The notes under the pieces are model-generated. The model had not been told where the DNA came from. It did not search any database and saw nothing but the letters and a program-made list of their open reading frames with translations. A program made the position numbers and the translations under genes. A stretch of 64,000 bases of DNA from Salinibacter altiplanensis (lineage in GTDB: Bacteria; Bacteroidota; Rhodothermia; Rhodothermales; Salinibacteraceae), in contig NZ_NCQY01000009.1 in the NCBI RefSeq assembly GCF_002894645.1, forward strand, positions 331,585-395,584, given 5' to 3'. This document shows, one piece after another, positions 1 through 8,658 of the stretch. Within the stretch, counting starts at the first letter, position 1, and each line of letters starts with the position of its first letter.

Positions 1-585
1 CCACAAGGGAACATGGTGCGCAGGACTGCCCGAGGCCTTTGCGCTCATCAGCCTCACGGCCCGTTTGCAACACGTAGCCTCCGCTCGTCAAAAGGGCCTT
101 GCGTTGACCAGAGCCGGAACGTATGCTTGGAAAAAAGGTCGCCACTTCGCTCTGCACATCTTCAATGTCATTCGCGGAAGGCCCCCAGCCGCCCTCTCTG
201 CACCGACCTCTCTCCGGATCGTCGCGGTCGACCCAACGCGCCCCGTCGCCGGCGATGTCTTCTCTTGAAGCAGCGCGCATCCCCCCACGCGCAGGCCAAG
301 CGGGCCGAACGCCTCTATACAATAGATACCATCAAGCCATGTATATCGCCAACTCGGGGGCGGGAAACCGATCTCGGCCTGCCGTCCGGCATCGGCCCAC
401 GACCGGTGAGGCGACAGATCTGGAGGGCATTCATGCCATCGCGCGAGCTGCCTCGCTCCAGCACGGATCGGCCTCGCCGTCTACGCGGTAGTGCATCCGC
501 AGCAAAACGGTCCTTCCCCCCACAGAATCGTTCACACAGACCTTCAGAGCGGTGGGGCCCCGACGTGCTCCGGGGAAGTTCACCC
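1..585. other. Intergenic stretch, no gene recognised
   Basis: No reading frame here has credible protein character; the open frames lack family motifs and look like GC-driven noise. A UUCG hairpin terminator at the right edge on the + strand implies that something transcribed rightward ends here, so an unrecognised RNA or leader between about 300 and 585 is possible. No hallmark of tRNA, tmRNA, RNase P RNA or SRP RNA was found. Confidence 0.4.
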
Positions 586-608
586 GGGGCCTTCGGGCCC
601 TTTTTTTG
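586..608 (+). terminator. Rho-independent terminator, UUCG hairpin
   Basis: Stem GGGCC / GGCCC closed by a TTCG tetraloop (587-600), followed at once by seven T residues. It sits about 65 bases before the amidase start, so it either ends an unseen upstream transcript or acts as an attenuator for the amidase. Confidence 0.7.
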
Positions 609-673
609 TTCCTTGAGCGGCGGATTGTCTTCTGAATCCCACGCCCCCTCCCGTCGTACGAGCAGACGTTCGA

Positions 674-2128
674 GTGTTGTCTGTTCGTCCCCTCCACAGT
701 GTGCCCGCCCTCACGTCTTGCTCCGCCGTCGAGCTGGCCCGCCGCATCCGCGCCCGTGACGTCTCTGCCGTCGAGGTCTTGGAGGCACACCTCGATCGCA
801 TCGAGCGCTGGAATCCGGCCGTCAATGCGGTGGTGACACTCGATGTGGAGCGGGCGCGGGCCCGGGCGAACGCCGCCGATGCGGCCCTGTCCCGCGATGA
901 GGTGTGGGGGCCGCTGCATGGCGTCCCGTTCACCGTCAAGGATCAGTTCTCGACGGCGGGCCTGCGCACCACGTACGCCCTGCCCCACTACACCAGGTTC
1001 GTGCCCGACGCGGACGCCCCGCAGGTGGCCCGGCTGAAGGCCGCCGGGGGCATCCTGCTCGGCAAGACGAACCTGCCGTTTGCGGCCTACGACTGGCAGT
1101 GCCACAACCCGACGTTCGGGCGTGCGAACAACCCGTGGGCGCTGGACGCTACGCCGGGGGGCAGCTCCGGGGGCTCCGCGGCCGCCCTGGCGGCGGGCTT
1201 CACGCCGCTGGGGCTGGGGGCCGACGTGGGCGGCTCCCTCCGCGTGCCGGCCCATTTCTGTGGGGTCGCCAGCCTGCGGCCTACGGAAGACGGTCCCCTC
1301 CGCGGCATCCGGCCGCCCGCCCGGCCCGCGACGGTCCGCCACATCGCCGTGGCCGGCCCGATGGCCCGCACCGTCTCGGACCTGCAACTAGAATGGGCCG
1401 CCCTGTCGGGCTCGGCGGCCCCAATCGACGTGCCCGTGCCCGCCGCCGCCCCCTTGCGCATCGCCGTCACGCCCGAACTGGGCGGGGTGCCGGTCGACAC
1501 CGACACGCAGCGCGTGCTCCGGGACGCCCTTGAGGCGTGGCGCACCGCGGGCTGCTCCGTGGCCCATCGCCCCGCCCCGTTCGACGTCGAGGACGCGTTC
1601 GACACCTGGGCCCGCATCCAGGGCTTCGAGATTACGGCCGGCCTCCCTGCTCCCCTCCGACACACGCCGGTCCGGCAGCTGGTGTGGCACGGCTACGTGC
1701 GGTCCCAATACGGCAGCCTCGCCGGGCGCATGGCGGAAGGGGCTGAGCTCAGCCCGCGGGAGTACTTCAATGTCCTCGACCGCAGAGCGACCCTCGCCAA
1801 TACCGTCGACGCCTTCTTCGACGACTGGGACCTGTGGATCACACCCGTCGCCGCCACCCCCGCCTTCCCGCACCGCCGCACCGGGGCCGACCTCCAGATC
1901 GAGGGCGTCTCGGTGCCCTACGCCCTCCCCATCGCGCCCTACAACTGCCCGACGGCCGCCCCGGGCCACCCCATCCTCACGCTGCCGGCGGGCCGATCTT
2001 CGGACGGCCGCCCCATCGGCCTCCAGGTGCACGCCCGGCGCGGGGCCGATGCGGCCCTGCTCGCGGCGGGACGGCGCCTGGACGCGGCACTGAGCTACGA
2101 TTCGTCCCCCGCCCCACTGGGGGCGTGA
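674..2128 (+). CDS. Amidase signature family hydrolase
   Basis: Predicted cytoplasmic amide hydrolase of the amidase signature (GatA/AmiE-like) superfamily, 484 aa, normal family length. The Ser-cisSer-Lys triad is visible: Lys89 in GVPFTVKD, the glycine/serine loop GGSSGGS at 162-168 with Ser164 as likely cis-Ser, and nucleophile Ser188 in DVGGSLRVPA. The substrate cannot be read from sequence; it is not a GatA of a gatCAB operon because no gatB or gatC is adjacent. The GTG at 674 is used because the N-terminal helix with the SAVELARRIR-type motif starts soon after; a GTG at 701 is an alternative. It stands alone, 65 bases after a hairpin terminator. Family assignment is firm, specificity unknown. 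Confidence 0.93.
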   Translation: MLSVRPLHSVPALTSCSAVELARRIRARDVSAVEVLEAHLDRIERWNPAVNAVVTLDVERARARANAADAALSRDEVWGPLHGVPFTVKDQFSTAGLRTTYALPHYTRFVPDADAPQVARLKAAGGILLGKTNLPFAAYDWQCHNPTFGRANNPWALDATPGGSSGGSAAALAAGFTPLGLGADVGGSLRVPAHFCGVASLRPTEDGPLRGIRPPARPATVRHIAVAGPMARTVSDLQLEWAALSGSAAPIDVPVPAAAPLRIAVTPELGGVPVDTDTQRVLRDALEAWRTAGCSVAHRPAPFDVEDAFDTWARIQGFEITAGLPAPLRHTPVRQLVWHGYVRSQYGSLAGRMAEGAELSPREYFNVLDRRATLANTVDAFFDDWDLWITPVAATPAFPHRRTGADLQIEGVSVPYALPIAPYNCPTAAPGHPILTLPAGRSSDGRPIGLQVHARRGADAALLAAGRRLDAALSYDSSPAPLGA

Positions 2129-2285
2129 TTGCTGCTGCCGGTGTGGGCAGCCCCGACGCCGCCCGTTTTGAATTGCCGCCCCACCACGGCACTGTGTGGC
2201 GAGTTGTCACCTGCACTCCTGAGACGATGTACGGACAGCTCTGGGAAGTCTCACTGACACCCTTCCACTCACAAATCACAGCGTT

Positions 2286-2924
2286 ATGATCCGCACAGAC
2301 ATCGGGCACAAGAACGCTCAGGAGAAGTTCGACCAACCGTAGGACATGCTGCGACAGCAGCGTAAGCAGCTTGAAGGGATCGACCTCTCGGACGAGGAGG
2401 TCGAGCGGGCCCTGGAGCCGATGATTTCGTTTCGCAACCAGCTCCGAGAGGAGATTGAGACCTGCAAGCAGATGCGACGTGGGGGCCTATCGCGCCTTCA
2501 AGACCTGCGCGGGATTGGGCGGTGGCTCATCGGGGCGCGTATCGCGAAGGGCTGGTCCCTGAGCCGGCTTGCCGACGAGCTCGATGTATCCCTCCAGCAG
2601 GTGTCCCGAGAGGAGCAGAACGAGCATGGAGGTATCACGACGTGTGGCACACAGCGCATTCTAGACGCGCTTGGCGTTCACTTTCGATTAAAGCGGCGAC
2701 GGTTGGTGAAGACGAGAGTGATCGAGAGGCGATCCACGCAAGGTCGAGGACCTCTGCAACCTATACCAGATACCGAGGATCTTTGCGCATATCACCGCAG
2801 CGCAAAGGACGGAGAGCCGTCGCGAGTGCGCGGCTCCTCATTCGAGAGCACACCGGACGCCGGCTGCCGCATGTTGAAGACGTGCCGGATCTGCCCAAAG
2901 GCCAGGAGAGAACCGAAACCGTGA
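2286..2924 (+). pseudogene. XRE-type helix-turn-helix regulator with in-frame stop
   Basis: Reading from the ATG at 2286 gives a short N-terminus (MIRTDIGHKNAQEKF...) and then TAG at 2340-2342; the same frame continues from an ATG at 2346 for 192 codons. The continuation contains a helical segment with LSDEEVERALEPMISF and a lambda-Cro/XRE-like HTH around residues 58-100 (GWSLSRLADELDVSLQQVSR). Proteins of this kind are antitoxin-like DNA-binding regulators with no stop at this place, as far as I recall the family, so I read the TAG as a nonsense mutation. The C-terminal 80 residues, rich in Arg and Cys, have no HTH-family look and may be read-through of noncoding DNA. It could still be made as a shorter protein from 2346. 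Confidence 0.5.
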
Positions 2925-3070
2925 CCACGCCTCCCCGTCCAGTCCCAATCCGTGGGGCGGCTGCCGCATCCCTCTCCGCGCACTTGCGCACGGGCGTGTG
3001 ACCGTTCATGCGAGTAGACGGCCACGCGTGTCCGCTCTTTTCTGCACCCTCGCCCTTCCCTCTTCCCTTC

Positions 3071-3580
3071 ATGCCCGAACTCGTCATCATCGCCGCCGTC
3101 GCCGAGGAGAATCGCGTCATCGGCAAAGACAAGGACCTCCCCTGGCACATCCCGGAGGACCTTCAGCGCTTCAAGCGACTCACCACCGGGCATCCCCTCT
3201 TGATGGGCCGACGCACATTCGACTCCATTGTGCACCAGTTCGGCGGCCCGCTGCCCGACCGGAAAATGGTGGTTCTCACCACACAGGACGGCTACGAAGA
3301 GTATCCCGCGGTCGAGACCCACGCGTCCGTTGACGCCGCGCTGGACGCCCTGGCCGACGAGGAGACCGTCTTCATTGGCGGGGGCGAGTCCGTCTACGAG
3401 CAGTTCCTCCCCCACGCCGACCGGCTGGAGCTGACCCTGGTGGAGGGCGCATACGAGGGCGACACCTACTTTCCTCCCTTCGAGCACCTCGTCGGGGACG
3501 TATTTGAAGAAACCGCCGTGGACGCGCGGGACGGCTTTCGGTTTGTCACCTACGAGCGGGCAGACACGGACGCCGACTGA
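3071..3580 (+). CDS. folA: Dihydrofolate reductase
   Basis: NADPH-dependent reduction of dihydrofolate to tetrahydrofolate in the cytoplasm, supplying one-carbon carriers. The 169-residue product has the full DHFR layout: beta strand LVIIAAV at the N-terminus, the substrate loop LPWHIPEDL with acidic Asp30 at the position of E. coli Asp27, GRRTFDSI for cofactor binding, and the FIGGGESVYEQFL cofactor motif. The ATG at 3071 is chosen over an upstream frame extension from 3008 because DHFRs start directly with this strand. Many Asp/Glu residues fit a halophile. No thyA is adjacent. The 3' end overlaps the convergent patatin gene by 31 bases. Confidence 0.97.
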   Translation: MPELVIIAAVAEENRVIGKDKDLPWHIPEDLQRFKRLTTGHPLLMGRRTFDSIVHQFGGPLPDRKMVVLTTQDGYEEYPAVETHASVDAALDALADEETVFIGGGESVYEQFLPHADRLELTLVEGAYEGDTYFPPFEHLVGDVFEETAVDARDGFRFVTYERADTDAD

Positions 3581-4749
3581 TCCACCGGTTCTCGTGCAAA
3601 GAAGGCCTCGATGCGGTCGTGCTGGCGCCGTGCGTCGTTGTAGCCAATCTCAAGGAGGCGGTCCAGGTAATCGGGGTGGAAGAGCAGCATGCTCCACCAG
3701 TCGGGCGGCGGGTCCCCACGCCACTGCACGGCGGACAGAAGGGCCCCCATGGCCCCCCCGAGGTCCATCCGGTAATCGCCCGCCAGGGCCCCGAGGTCGA
3801 CGGACGGTCGCAGGACGAGCAGGTCGACGGGCCGGAGCGGGTCACGCTGCTCCGGGCGCAGCCGGCGCACGAGCCGGTTGATGCGACGCAGCACGGCGGC
3901 GTCGTGCTCCAGCACATCGAGCAGGAGCACGTTGGCAAGGATGCCCATCATCTGGAAGGGCGACGGGTAGGCCGGCGTGCGGGCCGCCCGGTTGGCCTCT
4001 GCCTGGGACCGCTCATAGCGGGTGGAGACGACGAAGAGACGGTCCGCCCCGAGGTGAATGGCGGGGGCGAGCGGGTCGAGCATGCGGAGGCCACCGTCCC
4101 CGTACCAGGCGTCCTCCAAACGGACGGCCGGAAACACCATCGGCAGGGCCGTGGAGGCCATCACGTGATCGAGGCTGAGAGTCGCCCGGCGCCCAATCCG
4201 GTTGGGGCGGTTCCAGTCTTGCATCGAACACCCTTGCACCCACGTCACCGTCTGGAGCGTGGCGTAGTTGGACGTGGTGATGGCGAGGCCCTCCAGGCGG
4301 TCTGCCTCCAGGTTGTCGGCCACGCCCGTGAGCCGTCCCTTCGCATCCGTGGGGAGCCGCCGGTCGAGGTAGGCGCGGAGGGGCGCCGTGTCCAGGAGCG
4401 TCTGCGTTCTGTTCGGGGTTCCCCACAGAATCGACCGCGCAATTGTCCAGAGGGAACGCGGCGCAAACACATCATCCGCCGTCAGGTCCTCCCAGTAGCT
4501 CGTGAGCCGCGCCGTACGGTCCTTCCACGGGCCGGGGTCGGCCGCGAGATGGGCGGCATTGATGGAGCCCGCCGACACCCCCGTCATGAACGGAACGGAG
4601 GCCGACGGGAACGCCTCCCCGACGTAGCACAGCACGCCGGTCTGGTAGGCCGCCCGGGCGCCTCCGCCCCCCAGCACGAGGGCCGCAGGGGCGTCTTCCG
4701 ACCCGCTGGCGCCCGAGTCCGTCGTGCCGCTGGACGACATTCCGCTCAT
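3550..4749 (-). CDS. Patatin-like phospholipase
   Basis: Predicted serine acyl hydrolase of the patatin/RssA class, about 399 aa. Visible signatures are the oxyanion loop LGGGGARAAYQ (26-36), the nucleophile elbow GVSAGS with Ser59, and the DGG motif (Asp218) that supplies the catalytic Asp of the Ser-Asp dyad, followed by P-L-A-P-A-I-H-LGAD. No signal peptide, so probably cytoplasmic or membrane-associated. The ATG at 4749 (or 4740) is preferred to a TTG at 4851 because the extra 34 residues look noncoding. The C-terminal third after about residue 260 is family-variable helical sequence. Lipid substrate unknown. Its end overlaps folA on the opposite strand. Confidence 0.92.
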   Translation of the reverse strand: MSGMSSSGTTDSGASGSEDAPAALVLGGGGARAAYQTGVLCYVGEAFPSASVPFMTGVSAGSINAAHLAADPGPWKDRTARLTSYWEDLTADDVFAPRSLWTIARSILWGTPNRTQTLLDTAPLRAYLDRRLPTDAKGRLTGVADNLEADRLEGLAITTSNYATLQTVTWVQGCSMQDWNRPNRIGRRATLSLDHVMASTALPMVFPAVRLEDAWYGDGGLRMLDPLAPAIHLGADRLFVVSTRYERSQAEANRAARTPAYPSPFQMMGILANVLLLDVLEHDAAVLRRINRLVRRLRPEQRDPLRPVDLLVLRPSVDLGALAGDYRMDLGGAMGALLSAVQWRGDPPPDWWSMLLFHPDYLDRLLEIGYNDARRQHDRIEAFFAREPVDQSASVSARS

Positions 4750-4847
4750 TGAAAGGGATGTGTTGTGTAGGTGTACTTCCGGACAGCCGGATGTCTGCGG
4801 CGGGGCCCACGACACTTTGCCCTCCGCCGTGTCCGCCCGTACCACGC

Positions 4848-5630
4848 TCAAGATGTGTGCCAGCGGTGCCGTCGGAGCACTTCAGCGTCTTTCGTGCGCT
4901 CGATGACCGTACCGCACTCTTCGCAGTAGAAGACCACTTCTTTTACCGGCGCCGACACCCCAAGCATGAAGAAAAACCCAGCGCTCCATCCGTACCGGGG
5001 CTCTGCCGTCACCCGGGGATGCGAGAGATCATATCCGCACGCGCAGGGCTCACTGTTCACCTGCTCGGCGAGGGCCTCCTTCGTGCCCGTAGCCGACGCC
5101 ACGGCCACTCCGCCCCCGTCTCCGGCGGGCTCGGGGACGGGCTTCTGCTCGAAGTCGTCGTCCCGCCACCAGAGCTCCGAGGGCTCGTCCTGCAGCTCCG
5201 GCTCTCGTTCAAAGACGTAGCAGTCGGCGGCCCACTCGCCCGGCCCGAACACAAAGACGATCACAAGGAGGACAAAGACAAGGGCCGAGAACTCAAGGGA
5301 CTGATCGGCCGTCAGGAGGCCCTGCTCCAGGTGCACCAGGAAGACGGCCCCGGCAAGGATGGGGATCTGGACGAGCGCCGCGAGCCGGGTAAGGAGGCCT
5401 GCTGCTAGCAGAAGCCCACCAACCAGGTGCGCGAACGTGACGTAATGAGTGAGCGCCGCCGAGGCCAGCGAAAATGCGGACAGGTCCACGAGGGCCTCCA
5501 CGCCCTGGCTCTCATAGGCAAACAGCACGCCACGGACGAACAGCCCGACACCAAGGTAGATGCGAACCAGGTCGAGGGCAACCGTCCGGTGCTCGTTGAT
5601 CCAGTCGACAAGATCGCGGTAGCGAGTCAT
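4848..5630 (-). CDS. DoxX-like membrane protein with C-terminal cysteine motifs
   Basis: About 260 aa. The N-terminal 140 residues hold four hydrophobic segments with the DoxX/TQO-like pattern (VRIYLGVGLFVRGVLF, then a His-rich helix region and LLLAAGLLTRLAAL). After a charged linker of about 60 residues comes a small soluble tail with CACGYD and, about 45 residues later, CEEC, which could bind a metal as a four-cysteine site. DoxX-family proteins are four-helix membrane proteins of poorly known function, some linked to quinone or sulfur redox chemistry. The ATG at 5630 is preferred to a GTG at 5669. The tail is unusual and may be a lineage-specific addition. Confidence 0.8.
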   Translation of the reverse strand: MTRYRDLVDWINEHRTVALDLVRIYLGVGLFVRGVLFAYESQGVEALVDLSAFSLASAALTHYVTFAHLVGGLLLAAGLLTRLAALVQIPILAGAVFLVHLEQGLLTADQSLEFSALVFVLLVIVFVFGPGEWAADCYVFEREPELQDEPSELWWRDDDFEQKPVPEPAGDGGGVAVASATGTKEALAEQVNSEPCACGYDLSHPRVTAEPRYGWSAGFFFMLGVSAPVKEVVFYCEECGTVIERTKDAEVLRRHRWHTS

Positions 5631-5874
5631 AAGTGGCGTGGAGGGTTCTGTGCGGAGCGAAAGCGACACTTTGCTCAGGAAACATCTGTGAATGTGCCCC
5701 CACGTCCGTTTCGGTTCTTTTTTTCTTCACATGACATGTGACGGCGGGCAGACGCCCTCGTTCCTCGTCCCCCGTGGTGCGGAGAGACGGCTTTCGATCC
5801 AGCGACAAACAAATGACCGTTTCCGACTTACAAGAATCCCGCTCAATGCTTCTCTGCCCACTGCCACGCGCCAC

Positions 5875-6390
5875 ATGGCCCACCCGCCCGCCTTCTCCGC
5901 CCTTCCGAACGACGCCCGTCTCTGGATCCACGCGGCCGCCACGCCGCTCGACGACGACACCCAGACGGCCCTACTCGATCGGCTCTCGGCGTTCACGGAG
6001 GGATGGACCTCCCACGAGCGCCCCGTGGACGGAGCCGCAGTCGTTCTTCACGACCGGTTTCTCATCGTCGCCGCCGCGCCGGGGGGAAGCGGCGACATTT
6101 CGGGCTGCGGCATCGACGACCTGGCCCGCACGGTCGATGACGCAGCTGCCTCCCTGGAGATCGACTGGGTGCCCTCGCTCCACGTTCTGTACCGCGCCCC
6201 CGACGGGGCCGTGGCTGCAGTCTCCCGCCGCACCTTCCAGCAGCACGCGGCGGACGGCGTCGTGACCGCCGAGACGCCCGTGTTCGATCCGAGCCTGACG
6301 TCCCTGGGCGCCCTTCGCGACGGGGCGTTCGAGCAGCCCGCCCACGAGTCGTGGCACGCCCAGCTGCTGGGCACACCGGCCGAGGCGTAG
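5875..6390 (+). CDS. Conserved hypothetical protein with SGCGID motif
   Basis: Small acidic soluble protein, 171 aa, starting MAHPPAFSALPNDARLWIH. It contains F..GWTSHERPV..., a strand LHDRFLIVAAAP and the motif SGCGIDD. I recall short Bacteroidota proteins with the same order (LP.DARVW..., W.AHG..., RFL, SGCSID) of no known biochemical role, sometimes labelled ABC transporter ATPase without any Walker motif; none is present here. The start at 5875 is chosen because upstream in-frame sequence from 5692 has no protein character. It lies 117 bases before the potassium channel gene on the same strand and may share its transcript. Confidence 0.75.
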   Translation: MAHPPAFSALPNDARLWIHAAATPLDDDTQTALLDRLSAFTEGWTSHERPVDGAAVVLHDRFLIVAAAPGGSGDISGCGIDDLARTVDDAAASLEIDWVPSLHVLYRAPDGAVAAVSRRTFQQHAADGVVTAETPVFDPSLTSLGALRDGAFEQPAHESWHAQLLGTPAEA

Positions 6391-6507
6391 CGTCCCTCGA
6401 GACCGAGGCTCCGGAATCCCCCCTCCGGCTCCCAGCAGGCACGGCCCACGCCGCAGTCCCTGCTGCAGACCTCTCCGTTCGTTTTTCCGCCCACCCCCGA
6501 CTGCCTC

Positions 6508-7557
6508 ATGGCCCTCTTCCGGACGCCCTGGGAGGCCCTGATCTCTTGGCTCGCGCGCATGGAGCCCTCCCGCCGTGAGGTCTTCCTGGCGGGCTTTGCC
6601 CTCCTGTCGTTGTTTGCCGTCGGCACGGCGGGCTACGTCGGGATCGAAGGATGGTCGGCGGCCGACGGGCTGTACATGACGTTCATCACCCTCTCGACAA
6701 TCGGATTCCAGGAAGTGAATCCTCTTTCGGACGCAGGACGGTTTTTCACCTTCGGCCTGGGGGTTACCGGCATCGGGATTCTCAGCTTCGTGGCCGTCCG
6801 CTCCGCCCAGCTTCTCCTCGTCAGCGATCGCCTCCGTGAACGCCGCATCATGAAACGAATCGACGAGCTTTCGGACCACTACATCGTCTGCGGATACGGG
6901 CGCGTGGGGGAGCGGCTCACCAAGGATCTCATTGAGGAGGGAAAGTCGGTGGTGGTCGTGGACATCGACGAGGAGATTACCGCGTCGCTCTCCAAAGACG
7001 AACGCCTGCACGTGCGGGGCGACGCCGAGAACGAGGAGACCCTCCGCAGCGCGGGCATCGACCGGGCCCACGGGCTGATTCTCGCCCTCCCCGACGACAG
7101 CAGCAACGTCTTCGTGGCCCTCACGGCCCGGGAGATGAACCCGGATCTCTTCGTCCTGGCCCGTACCATCGACCACGACAACCGGAGCAAGCTGCGCAAC
7201 GCCGGGGCCGACAAGGTGATTGCCCCGAGTGAGGTGGGCGCCGACCGGATGGCCCAGGTCGTGCTGCGCCCCCACACCGACCACTTTCTGGAGCGTGTGC
7301 TTCACACCAGCGCACTCAGCCGCCAGATCGACGAGGTGCAGGTGCACCAGAACGCCCCCCTCGCCGGCAAAACCCTAGCCGAGAGCAACTTTCGGCAGGA
7401 GTTCGAGGCGATCGTCATTGGCATCATCGACGCGGACACCGACACGATGACGTTTAACCCCTCGCCCACCGAACGCATCGACGCCGGGGACATCCTTATC
7501 GTGCTGGGGGAGACCGACATCATTGACGCCCTTCGCGAACGCGTGTGTCTTCCGTAG
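6508..7557 (+). CDS. Potassium channel with RCK (TrkA-N/TrkA-C) domains
   Basis: Inner-membrane K+ channel subunit, 349 aa. The N-terminal 105 residues form a two-helix pore module: TM1 at about 25-45, pore loop with filter-like TLSTIGFQEV (61-70), TM2 at about 80-103. A cytosolic RCK domain follows with Rossmann fold HYIVCGYGRVG (124-134) and acidic strand-end VVVVDID, then a TrkA-C domain (about 265-349). This is the MthK/Kch-like layout with one pore and one RCK per chain. The filter TIGF in place of TVGYG is common in bacterial channels of this group. For a salt-in halophile potassium traffic is central, so the gene fits the inferred lifestyle; ligand control is not readable. Confidence 0.93.
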   Translation: MALFRTPWEALISWLARMEPSRREVFLAGFALLSLFAVGTAGYVGIEGWSAADGLYMTFITLSTIGFQEVNPLSDAGRFFTFGLGVTGIGILSFVAVRSAQLLLVSDRLRERRIMKRIDELSDHYIVCGYGRVGERLTKDLIEEGKSVVVVDIDEEITASLSKDERLHVRGDAENEETLRSAGIDRAHGLILALPDDSSNVFVALTAREMNPDLFVLARTIDHDNRSKLRNAGADKVIAPSEVGADRMAQVVLRPHTDHFLERVLHTSALSRQIDEVQVHQNAPLAGKTLAESNFRQEFEAIVIGIIDADTDTMTFNPSPTERIDAGDILIVLGETDIIDALRERVCLP

Positions 7558-7638
7558 CCGCCGCCCTGGTCTTCGAGAAACGGACCAGAGCGGCGCAGGT
7601 ACACAGCTTGTCCTTTTCGACACAGCTCTCCACCGACG

Positions 7639-8616
7639 ATGCGCACGTACAGAACGTTTCTCTGGGCCGCCCTCGGCGTGTTTCTTCTCACGACGGGTCT
7701 GTCTTCGCCCGCCGCGGCGCAGGGGTACTTCGACCAATACGCCCTCGAGAGCCTTCTCGCACGACGGGCCGACAACCTCGACGACCTGCCCGAGGTGTAC
7801 TACGAGTACGCCGTGCTCGACGCCCCGAGCGGCAACAGCGTGGTGGCGCGCAATCGGTTCTACCAGCGCATCGGGGACGGAGACACCGAGACGGGCCGCA
7901 AACGGTCTCAGCTTGTCGAGTTGCTCAACCGACAGACGACCGAAAACACGCCCCTCGGCGACACGCTGGTCGTGCCCACCGAGTTTGGTCTCGACTTCCG
8001 GGCCTACTCGCCGTTCCCCCGCTACTACCCGGAGGCCCATCGCGTCGAAAAGCTGTTCGTCATTCACAAGACGGTGCAGGCCTTCGCCGCGTACGAGTAC
8101 GGCCGGCTCGCGCGCTGGGGCATCGTCAACACCGGCAACCCCGACTCGACGGCCACGCCCACGGGCCGGTTCAACTTCAACTGGAAAGAGAAGAAGCGCG
8201 TCTCGACAATGAGCCCGCCCGGCGAAGAGTGGACGATGCGCTGGGTCTTCAATTTTCACGCCGCCCGCGGCATTCACCTCCACCAGTACTCCATGCCCAC
8301 GGGCGGCCCCACCAGCCATGGCTGCGTGCGCCTCGTCGACATCGACGCCAAGTGGATTTACGACTGGGCCGAGCCCTGGCAGACGACGCAGGGACACATG
8401 GGCCCCTCTTCCGGGCAGGGCAAGCTCTTGGAGCCCGGCACCATGGTGCTCGTCGTGGGGGACGACCCGGAGGGCACCCCGAGCCCGTTCGAGTACAAGG
8501 CCCGCTATCCGGTGCTGAAGCGCATCGACCTTCCGACGCATCCCTACGACGTGCCGGCCGGCACGAACCAGCAAGAGATGTGGGACCGGCTCCGGGAGCA
8601 ACGCGCCGCTCGCTGA
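7639..8616 (+). CDS. L,D-transpeptidase (YkuD family), exported
   Basis: Predicted periplasmic cysteine peptidase-fold enzyme that cross-links or modifies peptidoglycan, or attaches lipoproteins to it. The 325 aa product starts with a signal peptide (basic MRTYR, hydrophobic LWAALGVFLLTTG, cleavage near PAAAQ). The catalytic YkuD motif is clear: GIHLHQY (His213/215) and SHGCVRL with Cys229, plus TPTGRFNF before it. Residues 30-130 form a family-specific N-terminal part. It follows the potassium channel gene on the same strand by 81 bases. Natural substrate is unknown; family call is firm. Confidence 0.92.
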   Translation: MRTYRTFLWAALGVFLLTTGLSSPAAAQGYFDQYALESLLARRADNLDDLPEVYYEYAVLDAPSGNSVVARNRFYQRIGDGDTETGRKRSQLVELLNRQTTENTPLGDTLVVPTEFGLDFRAYSPFPRYYPEAHRVEKLFVIHKTVQAFAAYEYGRLARWGIVNTGNPDSTATPTGRFNFNWKEKKRVSTMSPPGEEWTMRWVFNFHAARGIHLHQYSMPTGGPTSHGCVRLVDIDAKWIYDWAEPWQTTQGHMGPSSGQGKLLEPGTMVLVVGDDPEGTPSPFEYKARYPVLKRIDLPTHPYDVPAGTNQQEMWDRLREQRAAR

Positions 8617-8658
8617 GGGGAAGCCCCCACCGGCCAGTGTGGGGCCCAAGTGTGGACG

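Noticed and set aside
431..1387. 318-codon minus-strand frame over the amidase 5' half
   Set aside because: Amidase signature on the other strand explains the region.
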